A stretch of DNA of 64,000 bases from Shinella sp. XGS7 (GTDB lineage Bacteria > Pseudomonadota > Gammaproteobacteria > Burkholderiales > Burkholderiaceae_C). This document shows, piece after piece, positions 23,002 to 31,812 of the stretch. Position numbers and translations under genes: made by a program. Location: NCBI RefSeq assembly GCF_020535565.1, contig NZ_CP084758.1, positions 5,095,984 through 5,159,983 on the forward strand. The letters run 5' to 3'. The notes below the pieces were generated by a model that did not search any database, had not been told where the DNA came from, and saw only the letters and a program-made list of their open reading frames with translations. Numbering within the stretch: position 1 is the first letter of the stretch; each line of letters starts with the position of its first letter.

Positions 23002-26000
23002 TTTAGAATGGTCCCGATCTTGTAAGCACCATCGACCAGTGCACCTCGCACTTGCACTGCAATGCCTTGCACATTAACGGTAGTAGTGAACGTATTACTG
23101 AACATCCCGGTAGATGGCTTCGCGACTTCCAAAGCACGTTGCACTTGTGCCATTGCTTCTATTGGCGAGCCGAACTTACTAAGCAGCGCATTGCCGATGG
23201 GACCTTGATGCACGCCCTCGAAGATGTGCCCAACCTTATTGACCCAATCCACTCCGTATCGTCCAGCTAACAATGCACTGTTTTCTGTACCGACACTCTG
23301 CATTGCAGCCAACGCACGTTGCGCGATTAATGCATCCTGAGCGGAAAGCGTCCCATTCCCAAGGAGGGTCTGGAGTTCAGTGACATCACCGCGAAGGATC
23401 GCTTGCCTGACACCCGCCTCGTAGGTGTTTGCAGGGCGTGTAAGGGAGTTAAATAGATACCCAAACCCCGCCTGAACCGCCCCGTTGGCGAACTTACCAC
23501 CGCCGATGACGGACGCCGTCCCCCCGGCAATGGCTGCAATCATGCCTTTCGCCACCGGGTTGTCGATCCCTTGACCGATGCCGGATTCAGTAAACGCCTT
23601 GCCAGCAAATGCCGCCATGGCGCTGGGGCCACAGCGTCCACCGCTCACCGCCCCTTGAATGCAACCGATCAGCGCATGGGCGGCGAGAAGCCCACCCGAT
23701 TTCAAGCCACTGGCCCCAACCTGCTGGAAGGCCGCCGCAAACACCATGGACTGCAGGACCGACTCGAACGACGCGCCCGGCGAGACGGCCGTGGCGGTGC
23801 CCGCCGCAATGGCCACGATTGCCGTCTTGTTCGTGATGTTGAGGCCGGCCTCGACCAGACCCACACCCTGGCCGGGGGCCGGGCCGGAGAGGGCTGCCAT
23901 CATCATGATGTTGCCGACCAGGCGCCAGTACTTGTTGCCCTCGTGGGCCATCACCAAGCCCGAGACAAAGGCCGGGATCGCCCACCATACCAGCTCGCCG
24001 GTGGGGTCGGTGTAGATCAGCGGGTTGTTCCAGACATAGCTGTAGCGGTTGTAGCCCTGCAGCCGGTCCGGGTCCTGGATGTGCGGGTCGGCGCTCACGA
24101 AGCGGGCCAGCAGCGGGTCGTACAGGCGGCCGTTCATGTGCACCAGGCCCAGCTCGTCCAGGTGCTCGTGACCGGTGAAGCCGCGGTCGCCATGGGCGGG
24201 GCCGGCCGTGAGGTCCAGCGCCGCGCCGGCGGCGCTCTGGCGCCGGCCCCAGGGGTCGAACAGCGCGCGCTCCAGCACCTGGCCGCTGGCGTTGCTCACG
24301 GCCACGATGGAGCCCAGGGCGTCCTTGTGCCAGTAGTTGGTCAGGGCGGGGTCGGCCTGCACCATGCCGGCGGGCATGCCCTCGCCCAGGGTCTTGACCA
24401 CGGCGATGGTGTCGCCGCCCACGCTGATGAAGTGGCGGTGCTCGATGCGGCGGTTGCTGCCGGCCAACACTTCCTCGCGCTCGTAGCCCAGGCCGCCCGC
24501 GTTGTCGGGGTGCAGCAGGAAGACGCGGCGCTGCAGCACGCCGGCGGAGAAGAAGTCTTCGCGCAGGCGTTTGTAGCCGGCGTCGTAGACAAAGGCCACG
24601 CTGTTGCTGCCGTAGCTCATCCGTGCGGGATGGTTGAAGGCGGTCCAGTCGTTCTTGCGCTCCTGGGCGCCGCTCACGCGCAGGAGCTGGCCGTTGGCGT
24701 CGTACTCGTAGTTGCTGCCGCCCACGGCGCGCACGGCAAAGGGCTGGGCGCTGCCCGAGGCGGGGTAGGCATAGCCGCCCACATCGGTTTTTTCCAGGAT
24801 GCTGCCCAGGGCGTTGTAGGCCAGGCGCACCTCGCGGTTGGCGCCGCCGGCATCGCTGGAGGACAGCAGGCGGTGCGTGACCAGTCGGTCCAGGCGGTCG
24901 TACTCGAACTGGTCCACCACGCCCATCAGCGACTCCTGGCGGCGCAGGATGTTGCCGGCCAGGTCGTATTCGTAGCGGTGGTCCAGCACTTCCGCGCCGC
25001 CGCCTGTGCCCGCCTTCAGGGCAAAGGCCTTGCCGGAGATGGGGTCGAAGCGGCGGTCGGTGATGACGCCGTTGCCCAGTTGCGCCTTGAGCAGCTGGCC
25101 TCGGGCATTGAACACCGCGTCGCGCGGGAGGGTGTCAATGCGCCAGAAGACGCGGCCGGCGTTGGCGGCGTCGGACACGGCCAGCAAGGTGCCGGGCACG
25201 GGGTCTTGCGCGCCCGCATAGCTGTAGCGCACCGTGAGCCCCGTGGGGTAGCGCTGGGCGCTGGCGCGGCCATAGTCATCGAACTCGACGCCGGTGCTGA
25301 AGCTGCGGTCGCTCGAGCTCAGGGTGTGCTGCGTGCTGCGGCCCAGGCTGTCGTAGGCATAGCGCATCTGCGAGACGCGTGGCACGGCCGGGTTGGCCGG
25401 GTCGGCGCCCGAGATCACCTCGCACAGGCGGTTCAGGCCGCCCGCGCAGGGCTGGCCGCTAGCGTCGCGGTCGTAGTACCAGTTGCTGTTGAGGTCGGGG
25501 TTGCGCTTGCTGAGCACGCGCCCGAGCTCGTCGTAGGCCATGGTGGTGCGATTGCCCTTGGCGTCCACCTGGCTGGTGAGTTGCCCCAGGCCGTCGTAGC
25601 CGTAGCTCCAGGTGCCGGTGCTCGGGTCGCGCATGCTGAGCTTGAAGCGGGCATGGCCGGGCGAGTAGCTGAGCGTGGTCTGGTTGCCCAGCGCATCCAC
25701 AGTCTGGATCAGGTTGCCAATGGCGTCATAGGCCTTGGTCAGCGTGGCGCCGTAAACGTCCACGGTCTGCAGCACGCGGCCCTGGGGGTCGCGGTAGCTG
25801 GCCGAGCGGCGCTCCTGGCCGTCGGGGCTGGCAAAAGCCGGCAGCACTGATTCCGTGCGCAGGCCCGCGTAGCGGAGCTCCTGGCTGCGCAGCTGCAAGG
25901 TGCCGTCGATGGTGTTGCGCCAGTAGCTTTGCTGCTGCGTGGGCCGGTGCAGCCAGTCGAAGCTGGCCACCCATTGGCGGTTTTCATCGATATTGCCGCC

Positions 26001-27026
26001 GCCCACGGTGACACGGCCCGAAGCATCGCGCCCGAAGATGCCGCTCCAGCCGGCCACCTTGAGGCCCAGCTCGTCGTAGGCGCTGAGCTCCATGACCCAG
26101 CGCCCGCTGTAGTCACGCGACTCCTTGGCGACCACGCGGTGCAGGCTGTCGTAGTGCGTGCGCCCCGGCGGCCCCATGGCTTCACCACCGGGCCCAAAGG
26201 ACTGCTGCTCGATGTAGTAGGCCGAGATGATTCTGGGCCTGACCTGGCTGCTGACCTGCCCCGATGCGTCACGGTTTAGTTGGGAGCGGTAGTCAATGCT
26301 CAGCGTGGAGAGCGTGTCGATGTTGAGGCAGGCTTCCAGATCGCCGCCCTGCGCCTTGAGCGCACCCAGGCAGTAAACCCGCTTGGTCTGCACGAAGCCA
26401 TCGACCTGATTGCCGGCGCCATCTTTGCGCAGGGGGGCCGACTCGCGCACCAGGCGCCCCAGGCCGTCGTACTGCAGCGATGTCACCAGGTGATGTGTGG
26501 CCACCGCGGCGTCCACCACCTTGCGCAGGGGCAGCCCTGTGCCGGGATCGTAGGAGGCACTGCTGCGGCTGAGGGCCAGCGCTGGGTTGGCGTCCAGCCC
26601 GGGCTTGCCGGCGCGCGCACCGGTCTGGAAGGCGCCGGCCGGATGGCCAGGCTGCGCCGCAAACTCCTGGTAGCTGGCCCTGGGCGCAAAGCTGGCGCCC
26701 GCCGGGTTGCAGGAGCTGGTGGTCGTCAGGTCACGGTTGCCATAGGCGTCGTAGCGGTGCTGGTTCAGCACGCAGTCGGCCGAGCCCGGCTCCACCCGCT
26801 CCAGCTTGACCTGGCCGGTCACCGCGTCGTACTCGTACTCCACGGTGCGGGTGACCACGGTCTGGGCCCAGGACAGGGTGCCCAAGGTCGTCAGGGCCAT
26901 CAGCGCCATCAGGCGCTTGAACGGCGCCCAACCGCCCGCTCGGGAGCCCGAGGCAGCAAGGCTCTTGCTGAGATTTGAGCTGGTCATACTAGACAGCGCT
27001 TTGTTCGTGTTTTCGTGCTGGCGCAT
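22995..27026 (-). CDS. Secreted RHS/YD-repeat protein with variable C-terminal toxin-like domain (cassette 1)
   Basis: 1343 residues from the ATG at 27026; a GTG one codon earlier is possible. After a basic n-region, RLMALMALTTLGTLSWAQ is a Sec signal. YD repeats fill most of the protein (for example YDGLGRLV, YDELGRVLSKRNPD, YDSLGRS). The RHS core is GFTGHEHLDELGLVHMNGRL, then a YDP and DPxIQDP segment and NRYSYVWNNPLIYTDPTGE, which marks the boundary. The C-terminal region of about 290 residues has Gly/Ala-rich segments, then YGVDWVNKVGHIFEGVHQ and a final VRGALVDGAYKIGTIL, resembling small RNase-type polymorphic toxin domains. RHS shells encapsulate a toxin; here the signal peptide implies Sec export. 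The upstream FG-GAP gene ends 6 bases before it. Confidence 0.88.
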   Translation of the reverse strand: MRQHENTNKALSSMTSSNLSKSLAASGSRAGGWAPFKRLMALMALTTLGTLSWAQTVVTRTVEYEYDAVTGQVKLERVEPGSADCVLNQHRYDAYGNRDLTTTSSCNPAGASFAPRASYQEFAAQPGHPAGAFQTGARAGKPGLDANPALALSRSSASYDPGTGLPLRKVVDAAVATHHLVTSLQYDGLGRLVRESAPLRKDGAGNQVDGFVQTKRVYCLGALKAQGGDLEACLNIDTLSTLSIDYRSQLNRDASGQVSSQVRPRIISAYYIEQQSFGPGGEAMGPPGRTHYDSLHRVVAKESRDYSGRWVMELSAYDELGLKVAGWSGIFGRDASGRVTVGGGNIDENRQWVASFDWLHRPTQQQSYWRNTIDGTLQLRSQELRYAGLRTESVLPAFASPDGQERRSASYRDPQGRVLQTVDVYGATLTKAYDAIGNLIQTVDALGNQTTLSYSPGHARFKLSMRDPSTGTWSYGYDGLGQLTSQVDAKGNRTTMAYDELGRVLSKRNPDLNSNWYYDRDASGQPCAGGLNRLCEVISGADPANPAVPRVSQMRYAYDSLGRSTQHTLSSSDRSFSTGVEFDDYGRASAQRYPTGLTVRYSYAGAQDPVPGTLLAVSDAANAGRVFWRIDTLPRDAVFNARGQLLKAQLGNGVITDRRFDPISGKAFALKAGTGGGAEVLDHRYEYDLAGNILRRQESLMGVVDQFEYDRLDRLVTHRLLSSSDAGGANREVRLAYNALGSILEKTDVGGYAYPASGSAQPFAVRAVGGSNYEYDANGQLLRVSGAQERKNDWTAFNHPARMSYGSNSVAFVYDAGYKRLREDFFSAGVLQRRVFLLHPDNAGGLGYEREEVLAGSNRRIEHRHFISVGGDTIAVVKTLGEGMPAGMVQADPALTNYWHKDALGSIVAVSNASGQVLERALFDPWGRRQSAAGAALDLTAGPAHGDRGFTGHEHLDELGLVHMNGRLYDPLLARFVSADPHIQDPDRLQGYNRYSYVWNNPLIYTDPTGELVWWAIPAFVSGLVMAHEGNKYWRLVGNIMMMAALSGPAPGQGVGLVEAGLNITNKTAIVAIAAGTATAVSPGASFESVLQSMVFAAAFQQVGASGLKSGGLLAAHALIGCIQGAVSGGRCGPSAMAAFAGKAFTESGIGQGIDNPVAKGMIAAIAGGTASVIGGGKFANGAVQAGFGYLFNSLTRPANTYEAGVRQAILRGDVTELQTLLGNGTLSAQDALIAQRALAAMQSVGTENSALLAGRYGVDWVNKVGHIFEGVHQGPIGNALLSKFGSPIEAMAQVQRALEVAKPSTGMFSNTFTTTVNVQGIAVQVRGALVDGAYKIGTILKW

Positions 27027-27031
27027 CACCC

Positions 27032-29374
27032 TCAGTCCTCCAGCAGCAGCTGCAGAATCGCGGCCAGCGCAGCGGGCGAGATCTGGTTAGGCGAGGGCTT
27101 CTGCCCCACGGGTGGCAGGGGCGACGACACCAGGCTGGCGCGCGGCGAGGTGCCGGCGTTGGTGCCGGGCACCGCGGCCAGCTGCTGCGCGGCCGAAGGC
27201 GCCGTGCTGGTGACCGTGCTGCGGGTCAGACGCCCCAGGGTCCAGGTGGCCAGGTTGTCCTGGCCATAGACGTTGTCGGTCACCTTGCGATAGACCAGCC
27301 CAGTGCTCTCGTCACGCGTCTCTTCCTCAAGCCGGGTCACATTGCCATAGAAGTCGATGCTGGTCTTGATTTCTTGCCGCGGCAGGGGGATGCGCTCGCC
27401 CGCACTACCGATGTCCCAGCGTTCGGTCACGGTCTTGACCGGCACCCGGACGCGTGGATTGACCGCGGGACTGGTGTCACCCAAGGTGTAGGTTGTGCGC
27501 TGGGTCAAGGCGTAGCCGGAGCCCAGGGCATCAAGATTGGGGGCGGCGGCGATATTGCCGAGGATGCGGCCCTGAGCCGTGCCCATCTCACTGCCGGGCA
27601 CCTGGGACGGCAGGACGCCGATCATGGCGAAGCGCTGCTGGTAGCGCAGCTGCCCCATTTCGCGGTAGTCGCCCTTGATGGAGCTCTCGAAATTGCCCAG
27701 GCCTTGGTAGTAGGCGTGGTGCTCGATCGCATTGCTGCCCTCGGTCAGCATCCAACGCTCGGCAAAGCCCTGAGCGCCAAGCTTGGGGCTGTAGCGCAGG
27801 TCCTTGTAGTAGTAGCGAGCATTGCCGGTGAGCTTCTGATCCGTACCCTCGCGCCAGGCGCGTGTCTCGAACACCAGTGGCTTGATGGGCAGGGCGATGC
27901 GGGAGCCATTGCGCTCAAGATACTTGTTGGGCTCGCCAAAGCCGCTGCGGTAGTAGACCCGGGTGCTGCTGCCCGGAACATAACCAATGCGGGTCTCGGC
28001 GCCCACGCCGTCGCTGAAGCGCGTGAGCAGGGGCGGCTGCGGCAGGGGCTGGCCCTCAATGCCGACCATCAAGCCGTGTACCGTGCGCATCGGCGAGTAG
28101 CAATGCGTGCCGCCGTTCGGACGCTCCTGGCAGATCTGGCTGCCTTGATCGATCTCCTGCTGCACGGTGGCGCGACACAGGGTGCTCACGCCGGCGCCGA
28201 AGACGTCACAAAAGCCGCGGGCGCTGGTGGCCGTGCCGAAGTTGACGTTGTCCAGCACGATGTCACGGTCAACGAACAGGCTGGAGTCCCCCGAGGCCAG
28301 GCGGCAGCTCAGTCGGTTGATCGCGTTGTAGTCCTGGCCCTGGGCGGGATGACCGCCGTCAATCGCACGGCAGTAGTCAGGCAGGCCGTCGCCATTGATG
28401 TCCACCCACCAGCGCGCCTCCCACCACCCCACATCGGTATCGGTGGTGCCCGTGTCGAAGGCGGACCAGCCCGCGCCCGTGGAGAGGCGGCACATCAGCC
28501 GCCGGCCATAGTTGTTCTCGGTGACGCGGCAATAGTCTGTCTTGCCATCGTTGTTGATGTCGATGAAGGCTGCACCTTGGTGCTGGTTCCCGGAGCCCAG
28601 GTCCGTGGAGCGCCACTCGCCGCCCGTGAACGGGCCCGAGGCCGAGCCGAGCAGGCAGCGAATCACATTGTTCGCCACAAAGCAGAAATCCTGGTTCCCG
28701 TCTCCGTTCACGTCGTAGAAACCGCCGCGGCGGAGATCTTCGATGTCTGAGTCTGGAACTGCGACAACCCAAGCGGGCATGGGTGCAAAGCTGCCGGTAC
28801 CGGCGAGCGTGCACTCGATGCGATTCGGCTCCCTGCTGCCCTTGAGCAGGGCGCAATACTCGGTGATCCCGTCATTGTTCAGGTCGGCGAACACGAAGTC
28901 GGAGCGCTTTTCAACACCGGTTCGCCTGAGCCCAAATATTGCTATGTACTTACCGTGAACGGGGCCAACCGGAGAGTCCACCTCAGGCTGGAAGAAGGGG
29001 CCGCGCCGACACTCCACAAAGAAGCCCCCGTCGCGCTCCGACACCTTGCACAGGTCCACCTGCCCGTCGCCGTTCTGGTCGATCCAGCGCAGCCCCTCGG
29101 CGACCGTGGCGCCGATCTGGCCGTAGTACTTTGGTGCGTTGTCGAGGCCCTGACCATTCGAGAGGTAGCACGCGATCTGGCTGTTGCCGTTCGGGTCCAG
29201 CAAGAGGCAATAGTCGTCCTTGCCGTCGTTGTTGATATCAACCCAAAAACGCCCGTCATTCGGCCCCTCGGGGCCGTTCAGGGAAGGAAGCGTGAAGCTG
29301 CTGGCCTGGGCCGCCATCGCAGCACCGCACAACAAGGCGGCGGCGACCAGATTGGAGAAGATCTTGCTGAGCAT
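27032..29374 (-). CDS. Secreted FG-GAP/VCBS repeat protein with TcdB-middle-like region (cassette 1)
   Basis: 780 residues. Signal peptide MLSKIFSNLVAAALLCGAAM ending AQA. At least six calcium-type repeats follow, each D-x-N-x-D-G then D-Y/F/L-C: VDINNDGKDDYC, IDQNGDGQVDLC, YDVNGDGNQDFC, IDINNDGKTDYC, VDINGDGLPDYC. The Cys closing each repeat is unusual. The second half resembles the middle region of TcdB/SpvB-type proteins (VGAETRIGYVPGS, YYYKDLRYSPKLGAQGF). The C-terminus is PAALAAILQLLLED, identical to the end of the cassette 2 counterpart. It sits between the SpvB and RHS genes and probably forms the propeller and shell part of one complex with them. Confidence 0.85.
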   Translation of the reverse strand: MLSKIFSNLVAAALLCGAAMAAQASSFTLPSLNGPEGPNDGRFWVDINNDGKDDYCLLLDPNGNSQIACYLSNGQGLDNAPKYYGQIGATVAEGLRWIDQNGDGQVDLCKVSERDGGFFVECRRGPFFQPEVDSPVGPVHGKYIAIFGLRRTGVEKRSDFVFADLNNDGITEYCALLKGSREPNRIECTLAGTGSFAPMPAWVVAVPDSDIEDLRRGGFYDVNGDGNQDFCFVANNVIRCLLGSASGPFTGGEWRSTDLGSGNQHQGAAFIDINNDGKTDYCRVTENNYGRRLMCRLSTGAGWSAFDTGTTDTDVGWWEARWWVDINGDGLPDYCRAIDGGHPAQGQDYNAINRLSCRLASGDSSLFVDRDIVLDNVNFGTATSARGFCDVFGAGVSTLCRATVQQEIDQGSQICQERPNGGTHCYSPMRTVHGLMVGIEGQPLPQPPLLTRFSDGVGAETRIGYVPGSSTRVYYRSGFGEPNKYLERNGSRIALPIKPLVFETRAWREGTDQKLTGNARYYYKDLRYSPKLGAQGFAERWMLTEGSNAIEHHAYYQGLGNFESSIKGDYREMGQLRYQQRFAMIGVLPSQVPGSEMGTAQGRILGNIAAAPNLDALGSGYALTQRTTYTLGDTSPAVNPRVRVPVKTVTERWDIGSAGERIPLPRQEIKTSIDFYGNVTRLEEETRDESTGLVYRKVTDNVYGQDNLATWTLGRLTRSTVTSTAPSAAQQLAAVPGTNAGTSPRASLVSSPLPPVGQKPSPNQISPAALAAILQLLLED

Positions 29375-29418
29375 TCGGATGGACAGAAATTGAACCGGCG
29401 TCGCGAGGTGTTTGGCTA

Positions 29419-30603
29419 TCAGGGGCAGAGCTGCTGCCGCGGATAGCGCGGATCCGGCTTCAAGCCGCAGTCGTTCATGTCAATCGGCGGGCGAACAAGG
29501 CCGCCGCTGTCGTTGTGGGCGATACCGCGGCCCCAAAGCAGATCGGGGGTGTAGCTGAATGACAAGGGCGGCAGAGCCGTGCCGTCACGACCGCTCTCCT
29601 GGATGGTGGCCAGTCGGCTCGAGCGGGTCGCTCGCAAGGCCGCGCCAGTGCTGGCGTCGGTCAAGGCCTCATAACTCAGCTCATAACGGCGAACCAACTG
29701 TCCGCGCTCTGCGGCTGATGGCCCGGAGAAGCTCGTGAAGGTGCGAATGCTTTTGAGCCGCTGTCGCTGCTCGGACGACGAACCCGCATGAAAGCTCAGC
29801 TGCTTGTCGGGACGGTTTTCGTAGGCAAAGAGCACCCCAGTGCTGCCAGGCCGATCAGCACGCCCGGTGTACCGGATGTAGTGCGGAAGCTTGGAGCCCG
29901 ACCATGCCGCAGACTGCCCCTCGGTGCAGCGGGCGCCATCATCCAGCACGTCGCCGGCGCAGTAGACGAAATCGACGGAGTTGCCGTTGCGGTCCTCGAT
30001 CTTGCGCAGCAGCCAACGATTGATGAGCTGGGCTGAGGCGGACCGCTCTGGGATGTTGGTGCGCACGAGTGCGTTCTCGCTGCCACCGAAGTAAAGCGTC
30101 AGGCCCGCCTTGTTCTCAACCCGCCAGCCCATGGGCGTGTTGGCGCCACCCGGCAGGGTGTCCAGTGCGGTGATGCGGGCGTGAGACTCGATTTCGGTGC
30201 GGTATTCGCTGCCGGCGGTTCCCTGAACATCGTCTGGGTTGCCCGCGGGGCTGACCAGCAAGAGGCGCTGCCCATCCAGACAGAAGCGGTCGCCTCGGCC
30301 AAAGGTCACCGCGCTGCGCTGCCCGTCGTGAACGTAGTTCTGGCCGCAACGGGTGACCACGGACATGCCCGACAAAACCCAACCAATGCCCAGCAAGCCG
30401 TTGCCGCCATCGCTGCTGTAGCTCAGGCTGAGCTGAGGCTCCATGCCAGCAATGCCGGGGGCGACCTTGATTGGGACAGAGACCGTCGCCGAACCGGATC
30501 CGTTGACAGCGAACTCATGATGGGTGGTCATGTCAGCTCGCGCAGCACCTACGCCGAGCAGGCCGGTCAAGGCCAGGACACACCGATATCGTGAAGACCA
30601 CAT
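29419..30603 (-). CDS. Secreted SpvB-domain protein (cassette 1)
   Basis: 394 residues from the ATG at 30603, with GAGAGAAG just upstream; a longer start at 30621 is possible. Signal peptide MWSSRYRCVLALTGLLGVGA ending RAD. The mature start is the SpvB/TcdB N-terminal domain: GSATVSVPIKVAPGIAGMEP, then LSLSYSSDGGNGLLGIGW and FCLDGQRLLLV. It ends after LPPLSFSYTPDLLWGRGIAH at a normal stop, and the FG-GAP gene starts 44 bases later with its own signal peptide. In cassette 2 the same two parts are fused. This half lacks the ADP-ribosyltransferase domain of Salmonella SpvB. Confidence 0.86.
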   Translation of the reverse strand: MWSSRYRCVLALTGLLGVGAARADMTTHHEFAVNGSGSATVSVPIKVAPGIAGMEPQLSLSYSSDGGNGLLGIGWVLSGMSVVTRCGQNYVHDGQRSAVTFGRGDRFCLDGQRLLLVSPAGNPDDVQGTAGSEYRTEIESHARITALDTLPGGANTPMGWRVENKAGLTLYFGGSENALVRTNIPERSASAQLINRWLLRKIEDRNGNSVDFVYCAGDVLDDGARCTEGQSAAWSGSKLPHYIRYTGRADRPGSTGVLFAYENRPDKQLSFHAGSSSEQRQRLKSIRTFTSFSGPSAAERGQLVRRYELSYEALTDASTGAALRATRSSRLATIQESGRDGTALPPLSFSYTPDLLWGRGIAHNDSGGLVRPPIDMNDCGLKPDPRYPRQQLCP

Positions 30604-30903
30604 GCTGCTTCTCTCTCGCATCAGGCGCACCTCGGAAAGGTGGACGGCAAGCAAAGCAGCACGACCGACCGCCCGGACCAGCCGTCCAGGCGCCCCCTCC
30701 CAGGAGCAAACTCTCTTGTTTTGATAACTGTCTATATGCGACAGCTTCGCGTTTCGCGCCGCGCGACTGTAGCAGAGCTCCCCAAGGGCCTGGCAGAAGC
30801 CCCTAAGGCGCGCTTTGCTCGACCGCGCACCGCCACTCATTCATGGCTGCACCCCACGGGCTCAGCCGACACAGCGGCCTTCAATGGCGGACAGCGCTGG
30901 GGC
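30604..30903. other. Upstream region of cassette 1, no gene seen
   Basis: Three hundred bases between the SpvB gene and paralogue 10. No frame here has family features. It should contain the cassette 1 promoter, but no clear -35/-10 pair could be assigned with confidence. Confidence 0.4.
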
Positions 30904-31251
30904 TCAAGGCCTGAAATAAATGCTCTGCAGCCCCGGATACTCCCCGCCGCAGGCCCCGGCAATCACCTCGAGCAATACCAGCTTGCCAGCGGCCGTTGCA
31001 GCAAGCGCGGCGGCATAAGCGGCCTTGCCCGCGGGTGAGGCCAGGTCAATGGAATAAATGGCACGCGAACCGACCTGCTGACCACAGGGCCCCAGATCAT
31101 TGGTGTAGACATAGACCGTCGTGCTGCCAATATAAGGCCGGATCTGCGAGATGGTGACCGGGCCGGATGTGGGCTCCGCGTAGCCACTGAGCGCCGTCAG
31201 CGCGAGCGGGGCAAGGCAGGCAAGCGTTTTCACTGATCGAAGAAGGAACAT
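30904..31251 (-). CDS. Small secreted protein, island paralogue 10
   Basis: 115 residues. Signal peptide MFLLRSVKTLACLAPLALTA ending SGYA. The mature part has VTISQIRPYIG, LGPCGQQ, then KAAYAAALAATAAGKLVLLEV, then GACGGEYPG and a final strand SIYFRP. First of four paralogues in tandem between the two cassettes. Confidence 0.75.
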   Translation of the reverse strand: MFLLRSVKTLACLAPLALTALSGYAEPTSGPVTISQIRPYIGSTTVYVYTNDLGPCGQQVGSRAIYSIDLASPAGKAAYAAALAATAAGKLVLLEVIAGACGGEYPGLQSIYFRP

Positions 31252-31342
31252 GAGTCACCGCAAGGAGAGATGCTTGAGAACGGTGTTGCCGCCGCAGATC
31301 CGGGCTGCTCGCACGCGTCAGCAAGCAAACCAAGGCGCCGGG

Positions 31343-31708
31343 CTACTTCACCAAATGCACATAATTGGGCGCTGGCGCCGCGTGATAGGCCGGAATGGTG
31401 TTGCAGCTTTGCAAGGAAGGGTCGTAGTAGTGCACTACCACCGCCTTGTCCAGCGCGACGGCCATGCTGAGCTGGGCAAACCAGTTCTTGCAAACACCGG
31501 GCGGAACACCGCCGCGTGGCGTTTCGATATTGCAGATGGCGGTCCAATCGCCACGATAGTCCGCGTGGATCATCAGATCACCCATGGCGTAGGTCATGAC
31601 GCGCGAAACCCGGCCCTCGCACCATAGCTCCGCCCGAGTGCTGAAGGGCAGCATCAGGGTTGCGACCAATATCAAGGCCTTGGTTTTGGCATATCCAAAC
31701 ATTGCCAT
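31343..31708 (-). CDS. Small secreted protein, island paralogue 11
   Basis: 121 residues; GGAGGGGGG directly precedes the ATG at 31708, and a second ATG at 31702 is also possible. Signal segment KALILVATLMLPFSTRA; mature start ELWCEGRVSRVMTYAMGD. It has TAICNIE, PPGVCKNWFAQLSMAVALDKAVVVHY, QSCNTIP and final NYVHLVK. It aligns along its whole length with paralogue 16 (EYQCRVNVQAVLVYANG, HVCNMD, PATCAMW, GSCQTLPVYG), showing duplication between the middle array and cassette 2. Confidence 0.77.
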   Translation of the reverse strand: MAMFGYAKTKALILVATLMLPFSTRAELWCEGRVSRVMTYAMGDLMIHADYRGDWTAICNIETPRGGVPPGVCKNWFAQLSMAVALDKAVVVHYYDPSLQSCNTIPAYHAAPAPNYVHLVK

Positions 31709-31812
31709 CCCCCCTCCAAAAAAAATGCAAGCTCTAGGCGGTCAGCGCGGGCCTGCCACTGGGCGCATGACAAGCCACGCTGGCTCTCGCCTCGCCCTGC
31801 TGAGTGCAGCAG

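Noticed and set aside
23571..25850. Large plus-strand open frames opposite the RHS and FG-GAP genes (also 27374-28750, 34568-37677)
   Set aside because: Antisense shadows of YD-repeat genes; no start signals, domains or plausible composition.
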